This document shows positions 18,087-27,137 of a stretch of DNA of 46,096 bases, one piece after another. This stretch comes from Coemansia sp. RSA 922 (lineage: Eukaryota; Kickxellomycota; Kickxellomycetes; Kickxellales; Kickxellaceae), in NCBI GenBank assembly GCA_027577415.1, contig JANBQS010000047.1, positions 1 through 46,096 on the forward strand, in the 5' to 3' direction. Each line of letters begins with the position of its first letter. Position 1 is the first letter of the stretch. A program made the position numbers and the translations under genes. The notes under the pieces are model-generated. The model was not told the origin of the DNA and did not search any database. It saw only the letters and a program-made list of their open reading frames with translations.

Positions 18087-19118
18087 ATGGCTGGAGCAGC
18101 CGGGCTCTTGCGAATAAGACAACTGCTGCTGGGCAGGTGGACCGCAAAGAAGGAAGAGGTCGTACCTTCATCAGTCGCACAGTACCTCCCGTCGCGGATA
18201 ATCCAGCGCATAACTTTGTATACAGCAGCAGTGGACAGCTATCGCAGTTCGAGCAGCGATGACGACCGGATCACACGGGCAGCTGGACCGCTCTCTCGAG
18301 TCTGTCGGAGCTGGCGGGTGTCTATGATAACCATGTTCTACCAGCACTTTGTCCTTGACATTAATTGCACGGCGATGTGGATCACGCCACGGCGCAAAAT
18401 GGTACACAGTGGGAGCGAGTATATCAGCGGCAACGTACGGCACTTGGCTAAGCGCGTCTATATGACTGCGCCGTTTGCGGGCATATTCAGCGGCAAAGTA
18501 GTAAATATTCTCAACTCGAACCAGTTTGCGCAGGCCGTATTCCCGGGGGTCACTATGCTGAAACTAAACTTGTATAGCGGGACTAGTTTTACGATGGACG
18601 AGGTATCTGACTACAAATCCAATATCGACGAGTTTTGCTCGTACATTCATGGCCTGTTCCCTCATGTCCAGGAGTATCACTTTTCATTATCGTCGTTTAC
18701 AGATACGGATGACAGCAATATGGTTGGGCATCTTATATCCAGTATTATTAGACCAGGGTGCAGCGTAGCAGAATATGTGCACTCGTCGAGGGGCGTACAA
18801 ATCAGCGGGTTGTTTGAGGTGGCTGGGCTCACTCATATTGTCATTGAAGACCAGGCCTGTATGGAGGACTGCGTGGAGCTTGTAAGGCGGAATGCGTCGA
18901 CGCTAGTCTCGGTGGACTTGGGAATCGTCGATGCGCCTGATTTTTTGCCGCAGTTGGTCACGGACGATGAGGGCAAGGCCATTGTGTACCCGCATTTGCG
19001 CAAGCTGACTATCCATATGACGTTGCTGCCCAAAGACATGTCGGCGGTGTTTCCAGTACTAGAGGACCTGAACTGCACGACAGGAAGCCTGAGGATTGCC
19101 AATATTTTACCTGTATAG
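18087..19118 (+). CDS. F-box-like protein, shortened dispersed copy
   Basis: 343 residues. The start at 18087 has a good context (ACCATGG). F-box-like features are SSVAQYLPSRIIQRITLY and LSRVCRSWRVSMITMFYQHF. Later VYPHLRKLTIHM corresponds to the FPxLRxL segment of paralogues 1 and 2, but the protein stops about 30 residues after it (NILPV then TAG), just before the region where the others have DDxxFRGN. It is therefore about 235 residues shorter. It could be a truncated but expressed gene. It lies 167 bp upstream of TAF1 on the same strand, so its missing 3' part may have been lost when it came to rest there (inference). Confidence 0.72.
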   Translation: MAGAAGLLRIRQLLLGRWTAKKEEVVPSSVAQYLPSRIIQRITLYTAAVDSYRSSSSDDDRITRAAGPLSRVCRSWRVSMITMFYQHFVLDINCTAMWITPRRKMVHSGSEYISGNVRHLAKRVYMTAPFAGIFSGKVVNILNSNQFAQAVFPGVTMLKLNLYSGTSFTMDEVSDYKSNIDEFCSYIHGLFPHVQEYHFSLSSFTDTDDSNMVGHLISSIIRPGCSVAEYVHSSRGVQISGLFEVAGLTHIVIEDQACMEDCVELVRRNASTLVSVDLGIVDAPDFLPQLVTDDEGKAIVYPHLRKLTIHMTLLPKDMSAVFPVLEDLNCTTGSLRIANILPV

Positions 19119-19284
19119 ATTTGATTTTTTTAACTCATATGAATTTATATCAACACCATAAGTTGGATCGTGATTTCGATATGGTCAGAGTTTTTGTGTG
19201 TGCGGAGAACGTGCGCAGCGAGCGAAAGACCAATTTAAATATTATTATTTTTATTCTTATTTCTTGCATAGCTCATTTATTTCA

Positions 19285-22200
19285 ATGTCACTCACTGGGT
19301 TTCTGTTTGGAAACGTCGACGAGGAGGGACACTTGTCTGACAATGAATTAGACCCCGAGCTCCGCAACACTTTAGGCGGCGAAGAAGCGAACGAGTACTT
19401 GAGCGGAATACTCGGCTCAGCTTTATTCAGCGAAGGGGCGCCTAATAAACAGGACGATGATGACGAAGAGGATGAAGGAGCTACCGGGCTAGTATCTACA
19501 CCAGCGATAAAGCCGCAACGCGATGCTATCGACTACTCTGATTTTAACGAACTGGCTGACGACGCTGCCGTACCACGAAGAGACAAGTGGGGAGACGATG
19601 TTGGATTTAAGTTTGGAACTACTGTGGAGCGCGCACAAGTGGACGACGACTACGATGACGAAGACGACGAGGAGGAGGAGGTTGAACAAGTTGAGCAGGT
19701 GGAATTTGCCGAAAGCGACGAAGAGATTCTTGAGGACCTGTTTGACTCGCCTGAGGTCAAGCCTGCTGACAGCGATGACTTGAGTGGACAGCCTACTAGT
19801 CTGCGCTTGGTGTCACCAGAGACCACGCCGCCGCCACTGGCCTCGCCTGGTGAATTGGAAGAGGAAGAGGCGGTCGTGCCTCGCCCGCCTAAGCGCATTA
19901 TTCCGCCGGGTCCGATAAAGTTTACTGACTACTTTGGCTGCCATGTAACTCGGCAAGTCAAGCGGCGACGGCGGCAACCGCCTCCCCAGCAACATGGCGA
20001 AGATGACGAGGATATTGACGGCAAAGTCAATCAGCAACTAACGATAGTCGATACGCGCAAGTTGTTAGCAGGACCCCAGTCGCTGCTTCCAGCACGCTCC
20101 GAATCAGGCTTTGTGCGGGCAGTAGTGGCGCAGTCGATGGCTGATGACACCTCGTGCGATGTGTATGTGACAATAGACGAGCGCACGGGTGTGGAGACGT
20201 CGCAGCGCACTGTGCCCAGGCGGGCGGCGGACCCAGCAGCAACAGTGTTTCAAGACACGGCGTATCCGCTGGCGCTTGACGACTGGGAACAGCGCATAAT
20301 GTGGGACGACGACGATGAGTCAAAGGCCGAGCCCATAGCTGACGATGCGTTGACGCGTCAAGTGCTGGCGCAGACTGGCGGCGAACTTGCATCGGACTTT
20401 GAGGCACATGTGATTTGGGACGCTGATACGGCGTTTCTGCCGTCGACGCGGCTGCAGATCAACCTCAATGACCCACACATGCTGCTAGAGTCTGGCGGAG
20501 GCGAATCTAAGCACGATGCTTCGAGTGAATGGCGTGGCGGAGTGGACCGGCTGAACCAATCTAACGACCACTTTTACGCTGTGCAGCAATCTGGAAAGGC
20601 ACACCGCGTGCGTCAGACGTTTGGGCAGCTGGTTGTCGCCCACTCACTGGCAGCTCTAAAATTGCAAGCTCCATTCTTCCGAGTGCGGCTTTCCAAACCC
20701 GAATTGCGCTCATGGCATCGGCCTATGCTGCAGGTGTCGGGAGACATGGTGGCCAAATTCTCACGAGTGCGCACTGCTCGCCGTCGTGGTAAACATTCGG
20801 GCGAGACGCCGTGGGCGGCTAAAGATGTGACGCTGAGAGATTCGGCCGACTGCATATTGGTCGAGTATTGCGAGGAGTACCCGCTTGTCGTCTCCAACGT
20901 AGGAATGGGCAGTGTCGTTGTCAACTACTATCGTAAGCGACATGCGGCGGATCATTCATTTCCCAAGGTGTCGTTGGGAGAGCTGTTTGTCTTGGATGTC
21001 GCTGATATATCGCCGTTCCTGGGCTTTGGCAACGTTGATCCGGGTCAGGTCGTCCCCGCTCTCTACAATAATATGTTCCGCGCTCCGTTGTTTGCTCAGC
21101 AGCCTACGTCTACCGACTTTTTGATAGTCAAGGCTGCTGCAAAGGGCGAGGCTAAATGGTTCGCCAGACCCATCCGCCACCACTTTGTTGCCGGTCAGAC
21201 TTTTCCCTTGCAGGAGGTACCAGCTCCGCACTCTCGTCGTGTGACGACTACCGTCAAACATCGACTACAAGTGGCCGCATATCGCTTGATGAACCGCAAC
21301 CAGTACCACTTGCTGCAGATGGCTAGGCTCTCTCGCGTGTTTCCCGAGTACAGTGAATTGCAAATCAGGCAGCGGCTGAAGGAGTTTTGCGAGTACCAGC
21401 GCAAGGGGCTGGGTGCTGGATACTGGCGTCCCAAGCATACTATGCCTATTCCAGACGAGGACGCCTTACGTAAGATGCTAACTCCCGAAATGCTCTGCCT
21501 GTACGAGAGCATGCGCGTCTGCCAGCTGCACCTTTTGGACGCTGGCAAGTCTGGCTCTGAGCTCGACGATGATGATGACTCAAGTTTGCCGATCGAGGAG
21601 GTTCTGGCTACGTGGAACTTGACGCGCAACTTTATTAACGCTACGCAGGGCAAAGCTATGCTCCAGCTGTACGGCGAAGGAGATCCGACTGCCAAGGGCG
21701 AGGGGTTCAGTTTCGTGCGTGTGTCTATGAAAGACATCTTTTTGCGGGCTGGCGAGAGCGTCGAGGAAAAGCTCGCTGAAATCGAAGCGCGACCCAAAAG
21801 TGCTCACAGGTATAATGTTGCCGAGCAGCAGCAGATCTACAAGGATGAAATTACGTCTATTTGGAACCGACAGCGTCGCTCTTTGACCCGTCCGAATATT
21901 ACCAAGCTTGGAGACGCGTACTCGGACGAGAACGTTATTGTTCCCGAGATCAACGACGGATACGGCGATGCTGCTATTTCTCGGTGTGCGTCGGCTATTG
22001 ATCCCTCGCGTGTGGCCCCTGGTACTGCCATGGAAGTCAGCCAACGTCTTGCTCCGCCGCAAGGGTCTCAGATCACTGCACATGCGAATTTCGTTATGAC
22101 GGACAAGAAGGGACTTGCTATCCGGCGTGCCGTCCAGTCGCCGTATACTGGCGAGCTTATGTGGCGCACAGAGGTTATTCGCGACCAGGCTGTAATCCAA

Positions 22201-22533
22201 GCGTACTTGCGACAACGCCGTATTATCGAGAACTTGGCTCACAACCGCAGCGCCAATGAGGATGAGGGCGATGACTTGTTTGATAACGGGGAGGACCATA
22301 TGGTGGACCTGCCAGCCGAGACGAGATTGCATTTGTCGGACTTGAAGCGCGCACTTGGTACGAGGGAGGCTGATGCTAGAAACCTGGTAAAGAGCCATAT
22401 GACTACTTTCTCGCTTCCGCAGCCCAACAAGCCAAAGAAGGAGGTTATTAGGAGGTGTGGCAACTGCGGGCAACTTGGGCATATGAAAACAAACAAAAAG
22501 TGCCCGAGATACTTTGAGTTTAACCCTGTATAA
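19285..22533 (+). CDS. TAF1: TFIID subunit 1
   Basis: 1082 residues. The start at 19285 gives MSLTGFLFGNVDEEG, which matches the TBP-binding TAND opening of TAF1 (SLTGFLFGNIDEAG in human). Acidic tracts follow, and VDYSDxNE is represented by IDYSDFNELADD. EQRIMWDDDDES and EAHVIWDADT match the paired IIWDGE/IIWDAQ motifs. The central DUF3591 part includes SPFLGFGNVDPGQVVPALYN, NNMFRAPLF and GKAMLQLYGEGDPTAKGEGF. The C-terminal zinc knuckle is CGNCGQLGHMKTNKKC. No bromodomains follow, so the protein resembles yeast Taf1 (1066 residues) rather than the animal form. TAF1 is the TFIID scaffold that binds TBP, TAF7 and promoter DNA in the nucleus. Confidence 0.95.
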   Translation: MSLTGFLFGNVDEEGHLSDNELDPELRNTLGGEEANEYLSGILGSALFSEGAPNKQDDDDEEDEGATGLVSTPAIKPQRDAIDYSDFNELADDAAVPRRDKWGDDVGFKFGTTVERAQVDDDYDDEDDEEEEVEQVEQVEFAESDEEILEDLFDSPEVKPADSDDLSGQPTSLRLVSPETTPPPLASPGELEEEEAVVPRPPKRIIPPGPIKFTDYFGCHVTRQVKRRRRQPPPQQHGEDDEDIDGKVNQQLTIVDTRKLLAGPQSLLPARSESGFVRAVVAQSMADDTSCDVYVTIDERTGVETSQRTVPRRAADPAATVFQDTAYPLALDDWEQRIMWDDDDESKAEPIADDALTRQVLAQTGGELASDFEAHVIWDADTAFLPSTRLQINLNDPHMLLESGGGESKHDASSEWRGGVDRLNQSNDHFYAVQQSGKAHRVRQTFGQLVVAHSLAALKLQAPFFRVRLSKPELRSWHRPMLQVSGDMVAKFSRVRTARRRGKHSGETPWAAKDVTLRDSADCILVEYCEEYPLVVSNVGMGSVVVNYYRKRHAADHSFPKVSLGELFVLDVADISPFLGFGNVDPGQVVPALYNNMFRAPLFAQQPTSTDFLIVKAAAKGEAKWFARPIRHHFVAGQTFPLQEVPAPHSRRVTTTVKHRLQVAAYRLMNRNQYHLLQMARLSRVFPEYSELQIRQRLKEFCEYQRKGLGAGYWRPKHTMPIPDEDALRKMLTPEMLCLYESMRVCQLHLLDAGKSGSELDDDDDSSLPIEEVLATWNLTRNFINATQGKAMLQLYGEGDPTAKGEGFSFVRVSMKDIFLRAGESVEEKLAEIEARPKSAHRYNVAEQQQIYKDEITSIWNRQRRSLTRPNITKLGDAYSDENVIVPEINDGYGDAAISRCASAIDPSRVAPGTAMEVSQRLAPPQGSQITAHANFVMTDKKGLAIRRAVQSPYTGELMWRTEVIRDQAVIQAYLRQRRIIENLAHNRSANEDEGDDLFDNGEDHMVDLPAETRLHLSDLKRALGTREADARNLVKSHMTTFSLPQPNKPKKEVIRRCGNCGQLGHMKTNKKCPRYFEFNPV

Positions 22534-22812
22534 CCTAATAAAAACAAGAATGTGCTACACTCAATGAAAACCTTTACTAGCACAGATGACGGCTATATCT
22601 GTAGTCTGAATCCTCATCGCATGTGAACTCTTGTAACTTTGCTCCTATACTTATTGGTTCGGCGCTTATATTCTATTATCACCACTCTTTAAACTGATGG
22701 TGTATTAACTACTAGCATGATTTTTGGAGGTGATAGAAAAAAGGACTTTCGAAGTGCATTTAGTAATGAATAAATATCGACTATATTTTCTCGATAATGA
22801 TGATGAAATATT

Positions 22813-22833
22813 AAAAAAAAAAAAAAAAAAAAA
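22813..22833 (+). repeat. 21-nt A homopolymer
   Basis: An uninterrupted run of 21 A residues, the longest homopolymer I noticed, lies at the edge of the gene-poor stretch and just before a coding relic. It could be the tail of a retroposed copy or plain slippage. Confidence 0.6.
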
Positions 22834-22849
22834 TTAATGTAAAAAAGTA

Positions 22850-23139
22850 ATGCGAGCATTGAGCCCCGTTCCAAGGAACCACCAAGGACTGGTGAGAGAA
22901 GCAGCTGGCAGTGGGATATGCCCAAGCGACAATCAAGCGGCAAATTTGATTCATCCCGATACAACCATATTCCCTCCCCAGCATACGGGGACTGACTTTA
23001 GGAGAATGAACTCCTAGAGTATAACCTCATAGAGCGCAATCTCAATGCAAAAATTGCTGTTTGACGAGCTAAATTCACACCTCGCAACTTTGTAAAGGAA
23101 CTTGCCAATAATCAACATGAGGTTGATGAAGATAATTAG
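22850..23139 (+). pseudogene. Decayed coding sequence, unidentified
   Basis: One frame reads like protein for about 95 codons if four in-frame stops are passed: TGA 22993, TAG 22999, TGA 23062 and TAG 23137. Segments are WQWDMPKRQSSGKFDSS, then ENELLEYNLIERNLNAKI, then RAKFTPRNFVKELANN. The first three stops fit CGA or CAG codons altered by C-to-T. The composition suggests a coiled coil. I do not recognise the family. The relic is supported only by protein-like composition, so confidence is modest. Confidence 0.35.
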
Positions 23140-24075
23140 ATCAGGCCACTAGAGGTAGCTATGGGAGAGGTGTCATGTGTACTGATGTGGCGCTGTCCAT
23201 AGACGACATTGAGCGCTCAGGCAAAATCATTCTTACGTTGTGATATTTGATGGTTGCATAGCGCATTGTCCTAGCCTATCCACTTTACTTTTTTTTATTA
23301 CCCAACCTAAATTTTCACATATTTACGATACTGCGAGTATTATTTCGTTCTTGAAAGGGACAAGCTTGGCATTAAAGACATTTCACCAAACCTTGCCATA
23401 CATACACGGGAAATATGCCTTAAGGGCTAAATTAGACAGGCGTACCATTCCTCAGATGCAGATACTTTCCGTGCTTTTTATCTATATACTTCCATCGATA
23501 TGTTGCCTATTTAGAAGTAGTTTCATGGCCTACATGGGTTTTATCTATGCGATATATTTTGATATATTCCACGCAACTCCAAATACACTTTTACTCGAAT
23601 ATTATACCTATAGTTCCTGTTGTATATTGCAGTTGTTCATGTACTTTAAGCTGCGCCATTTAGCTGTTTTTACTTAATCGTTTTTTGGGCTCGACATTTC
23701 TGCTCATTGCAGCCATATGAGGGCCAACTTTCTAATGATTCTTTAGTGCCGCAACACAGTGCTGATGATGATTGAGTCGTTGTATTGGAGCCCTGTATGG
23801 GCACGAACTGAGGTTGCTGACAGCGAAACCCGTCCGCTGCCTTAACTTAAGCTAATAAATAAATAAAATACTAGCTACCGCCACAACCACATGCATGGCA
23901 AACTGACAGAAAAGGGAGAACCGATAAACGGTTCGTACACGTTAAGTGTATAAGGCAAACTAGTAAATAGTTTTATAAGAATAGATAATAAAATGACTGA
24001 AAGCCGTAAAGGATAAAGAGAAAACATATAAACGTTGAACGTTAATCTTGTGAGGTAAATAGTGTGCGCCTGCTC
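23140..24075. other. Gene-poor AT-rich stretch
   Basis: I find no supported gene here. An open frame at about 23240-23677 has no ATG and an AT-driven composition. One arm of an inverted repeat lies at 23776-23807. A small hairpin sequence (AACCG-ATAAA-CGGTT) lies near 23925. Confidence 0.4.
23776..23807 (+). repeat. Left copy of a diverged inverted repeat
   Basis: GTCGTTGTATTGGAGCCC followed by TGTATGGGCACGAA is nearly the reverse complement of 27035-27066 (about 29 of 32 positions agree). The two copies face each other across 3.2 kb that contains the repeat-bearing gene at 24568-26386. Similarity may extend weakly further inward. Confidence 0.5.
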
Positions 24076-24081
24076 TTGCAG

Positions 24082-24390
24082 GCCTCTGGATCAGCGTCGT
24101 CTAATCTAGCTAATCAAACACAAACGCCGCTGGAACTTCTAAGAGCCGCGACGCTGTGCTTCAGTCCTTTTGTTGTCGCCATTTCAGCGGTGGCCTGTAA
24201 TATAATGGGTTAGTGCCCTGAGTCGTGTGGAAGTCGCTCGTAGAATACAACTGAATCACGTATGCAAAAGTATTGACTGCTCTAGTCAGCCTCGAGTTCT
24301 TGGTCAACACTATGCCCTGAACATGAGGAAGGCCTATAGACGAATGGCGCATGGCCGGCAATTTCAAAAATGTGAGTTGTTTGCTGTCGC
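24082..24390 (+). pseudogene. Possible frameshifted coding relic, unidentified
   Basis: Two adjacent frames look protein-like: one from 24082 (SNLANQTQTPLELLRAATLC) and, after a shift near 24210, another (VEVARRIQLNHVCKSIDC, later YALNMRKAYRRMAHGRQFQ). The second ends at a CAG/GTAAGC that could be an old splice donor. No family recognised. Support is composition only. Confidence 0.22.
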
Positions 24391-24567
24391 ACAGGTAAGC
24401 ATCTCAGGCACTTTTACTCATAGAGCTCGCCATACTATATTATTTCATTTATTTACCAAGCCCAAACAAGTTGAACATTCTTTTATTTTACCATTTGCAC
24501 TTTTCAAGCAAAGCAAACTTTAACTAGTATCATAAATTCAATTTCATTCAGAATAATAATAAAATAT

Positions 24568-26386
24568 TCAAGACGTGTTAAAATAGTTATTGGCCACTTT
24601 CGCCAGGTCTCCCACCATGCCTTCGTCTTCTCCTTCCATCAACTCCAACAGATAGGTAAAAAGCACCTGGAGCTCACTCTTGCGAATGCCAAGAGAAATC
24701 CGGCCGCAAAAACTGTTATCGTTGATCATCCTAAGAGCAGACTCACCATCAGGGGCAAAGTTAGAGCCATTATGACCAACTGCGGGGCATACCTTTACAT
24801 ACACTTTGTGGCATTGTGCCACTGCACGCAGAGTTTTATGCATGCACTTTTTGCGGACTATATACCGACATAGACCGACCATCCACTCAGTAACCATCTC
24901 AGTAATATTGACATCGGCTACTCGCAAAATCCCGTCTGTAGTGACAACCTGTAGTTCACTAAGATTATGTCCGGTAGTTATCTGAAATAGTTCGCCCAGA
25001 ACTATACTCGAGAGCTGGCATATTGGTATGCGTGCAAGTAGTACCAAGCAGTAGCTGAGTAGTGGACTGGGGACAGGCAGAACAACCAATTCCATTAGTT
25101 GTAGGCGACTCTGCAAGCGAAAACGCACCATAGCCCACTCGCGACCATCACGCTGTAAGAAGTCCCAACGAACAAGCTCACCAGTAGTTGAAATTCGAGC
25201 CCTTGCTGATCGGATCCTAAATCCATCCATTTCTTCCAACGTTTGGCTTAGGGCCGGAATATTTGCGACATTTGGAGGTAATGGGCGACCACGAACCCTA
25301 CTGAGGAGCGTTGGCACCAGTGACATAGGCAAAAACGCAAAGTGCCCAAAGGCATCAAGTACGTCTAAGCGCCGTACAACCTCGTTATTATCATTACCAG
25401 ACGTGGCAAGACCGCTAGATGAGGCAAGAGCGCTAGGCGAGGCAAGAGCGCTGAGCGAGGCAAGAGCGCTGGGCGTGGCAAGAGCGCTGAGCGAGGCAAG
25501 AGCGCTGGGCGTGGCAAGAGCGNNNNNNNNNNNNNNNNNNNNNNNNNNNNNNNNNNNNNNNNNNNNNNNNNNNNNNNNNNNNNNNNNNNNNNNNNNNNNN
25601 NNNNNNNNNNNNNNNNNNNNNNNNNNNNNNNNNNNNNNNNNNNNNNNNNNNNNNNNNNNNNNNNNNNNNNNNNNNNNNNNNNNNNNNNNNNNNNNNNNNN
25701 NNNNNNNNNNNNNNNNNNNNNNNNNNNNNNNNNNNNNNNNNNNNNNNNNNNNNNNNNNNNNNNNNNNNNNNNNNNNNNNNNNNNNNNNNNNNNNNNNNNN
25801 NNNNNNNNNNNNNNNNNNNNNNNNNNNNNNNNNNNNNNNNNNNNNNNNNNNNNNNNNNNNNNNNNNNNNNNNNNNNNNNNNNNNNNNNNNNNNNNNNNNN
25901 NNNNNNNNNNNNNNNNNNNNNNNNNNNGGCAAGAGCGCTGGGCGAGGCAAGAGCGCTGGGCGTGGCAAGAGCGCTGGGCGTGGCAAGAGTGCTGGTCGTG
26001 GCAAGAGCGCTGGGCGTGGCAAGAGCGCTGGGCGAGGCAAGAGCGCTGGGCGTGGCAAGAGCGCTGGGCGAGGCAAGAGCGCTGGGCGAGGCAAGAGCGC
26101 TGGGCGAGGCAAGAGCGCTGGGCGTGGCAAGAGCGCTGGGCGTGGCAAGAGTGCTGGTCGTGGCAAGAGCGCTGGTCGTGGCAAGAGCGCTGGGTGAGGC
26201 CGGAGCACTGGGCATGGTAGGAGAGCTGGGCGTGGTAGGAGAGCTGGGCGTGGTAGGAGAGCTGGGCATGGTAAGAGCGCTGGGCGTGGCAGAAGTATGT
26301 AAAATAAAAGTTATAATACTTACTGAGGGGCATCTCCAGCCGGCGCACCTAGGGCGCTGCCTTTCCTTTTTATACTCCTCAGTCAT
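24568..26386 (-). CDS. Repeat-bearing protein, founder of an unrecognised family (copy B)
   Basis: The C-terminal 270 or so residues are a helical domain with no stop. It runs from VVRRLDVLDAFGHFAFLP, through LLSYCLVLLARIPICQLSS and the WMVGLCRYIVRKKCMHK region, to the end at NNYFNTS. The same domain recurs as fragments at 7.7-8.0, 29.8-30.7 and 31.3-31.8 kb. The N-terminal part is 18-bp repeats coding for hexapeptides such as ATPSAL and ASPSAL, interrupted by 405 Ns. As assembled, the frame changes across the gap by one base, but the repeat phase shows the gap length is wrong by one modulo 18, so a single frame probably runs through. The start is either ATG 26386 or, if the TATAAAAAG at 26366-26374 is the promoter, ATG 26269. 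A GTAAGT near 26330 leaves an intron possible. Function unknown. Confidence 0.6.
25405..26298. repeat. 18-bp tandem repeat array with assembly gap
   Basis: The unit is GGCAAGAGCGCTGGGCGT, with GT/GA variation at its end. About 6.5 copies lie left of the gap and about 20 right of it, the rightmost ones diverged (for example GGTAGGAGAGCTGGGCGT). On the minus strand it codes for (S/T)PSALA hexapeptides. All minus frames and one plus frame are open, because 18 is a multiple of 3 and the unit has no stop in those frames. The visible copies show two kinds of unit alternating in blocks, which suggests higher-order duplication. Confidence 0.9.
25523..25927. other. Assembly gap (405 Ns) inside the tandem repeat
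   Basis: Repeat units begin at 25513 on the left and 25928 on the right, a distance of 415, which is 23 units plus 1. A true gap in phase would be 404 (or 404 plus or minus multiples of 18) bases, so the stated length is an estimate and shifts the reading frame of the surrounding gene. Confidence 0.9.
26366..26374 (-). promoter_or_regulatory. TATA-like box before the repeat-bearing gene
   Basis: TATAAAAAG on the minus strand lies about 100 bp upstream of the in-frame ATG at 26269 but downstream of the more distal ATG at 26386. If it is used, the shorter start is favoured. Confidence 0.35.
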
Positions 26387-26400
26387 TCCAACATTTGACT

Positions 26401-26422
26401 AAAGCTTATCACTATAAGCTTT
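26401..26422. repeat. Perfect 9-bp inverted repeat
   Basis: AAAGCTTAT, four-base loop CACT, ATAAGCTTT. The arms match perfectly. It lies 15 bp upstream of the distal start of the repeat-bearing gene and could be a binding site or an element end. Confidence 0.5.
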
Positions 26423-26559
26423 CCTATGAGAACTCTTTATTAGTAGGATCAGGGCTCGTTGCTTGTGTGTTTGCTAGAGCGCTGCGCTGCCCAATCTCGA
26501 TAGACTAAGATCAATGCCTTTGGCGTTTAAGCAGTCAAACCTGTGTAACATCAGATTTC

Positions 26560-26703
26560 ATCAAATATTGATCATATCTAAAGTGGCCACATGTGACAAA
26601 GACAACAAGCATGTTTGCCCAGCACCAGACATGGTAGCTGCCTTGCCCGAAGTTGCCATCTCACAGACATACTTGATTCCCCATTTTGTCAGCAACTGTA
26701 TTC
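26560..26703 (-). pseudogene. Coding relic similar to the one near 31.0 kb
   Basis: On the minus strand the frame IQLLTKWGIKYVC, then KAATMSGAGQTC and LSHVATLDMI, resembles the plus-strand frame at about 30965-31162 (LAATIAGARNTCQAFWSHVDTADQI). Nucleotide similarity is also visible around TTGGTCACATGTGG versus TTTGTCACATGTGG. A TGA precedes the block. The family is unrecognised. Confidence 0.4.
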
Positions 26704-26965
26704 AGAGAGTTTGGGGGCAAATATATTTATTCAGCCTTGACTGGCAGATGTTGCGCGAGATGCACGAACGCCAAAGTATCTGTCAGAGTCAAGAGTACAG
26801 AAAAGGCTCGAGTATGCAGAGCTGTGTAAAGTACTTGTGGCAAACTGGAGTCGCGGACTGAAGATCCAAGTGGCCGGCAGGGCGCTCTGGTCCATCAGCA
26901 CGAATTTTTTGTTGGTTCGGGGGGCCTCTGCCCTTTGCATGTGGTTAGGACTAACCCCATCTTAG
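26704..26965 (+). pseudogene. Possible coding relic, unidentified
   Basis: From about 26743 a plus-strand frame reads DVARDARTPKYLSESRVQ, then KRLEYAELCKVLVANWSRG and further to a TAG at 26965, with a stop (TGA) just before it. It looks helical and protein-like but has no start codon and no recognised homologue. It may be chance. Confidence 0.22.
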
Positions 26966-27034
26966 ATTTAATTATTTAAGTTTACTTTGGATTAGTCAAG
27001 GCTGCTAGACTATCTCGTAGTCAAAGACCATTTG

Positions 27035-27066
27035 TTTGTGCCCATATAGGGCTCCAATTCAACGAC
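27035..27066 (-). repeat. Right copy of the diverged inverted repeat
   Basis: The reverse-complement partner of 23776-23807. It lies immediately upstream of the NSRP1 relic. Confidence 0.5.
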
Positions 27067-27137
27067 ATCATTATTTTCATGCTTTGCTCGTCCACTATTG
27101 TAACTTCTTTGTACCTATATTTTTAATATCTATAATG

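Noticed and set aside
23240..23677. Hydrophobic 145-codon open frame
   Set aside because: No ATG, AT-rich composition, no motif; likely chance.
25403..26197. Plus-strand frame of GKSAGR repeats through the tandem array
   Set aside because: Produced solely by the 18-bp unit lacking stops in that frame; no conserved flank, whereas the minus frame enters a conserved domain.
25405..26298. CRISPR-like periodic repeat
   Set aside because: Units are directly abutting 18-mers without spacers, and the genome is eukaryotic.
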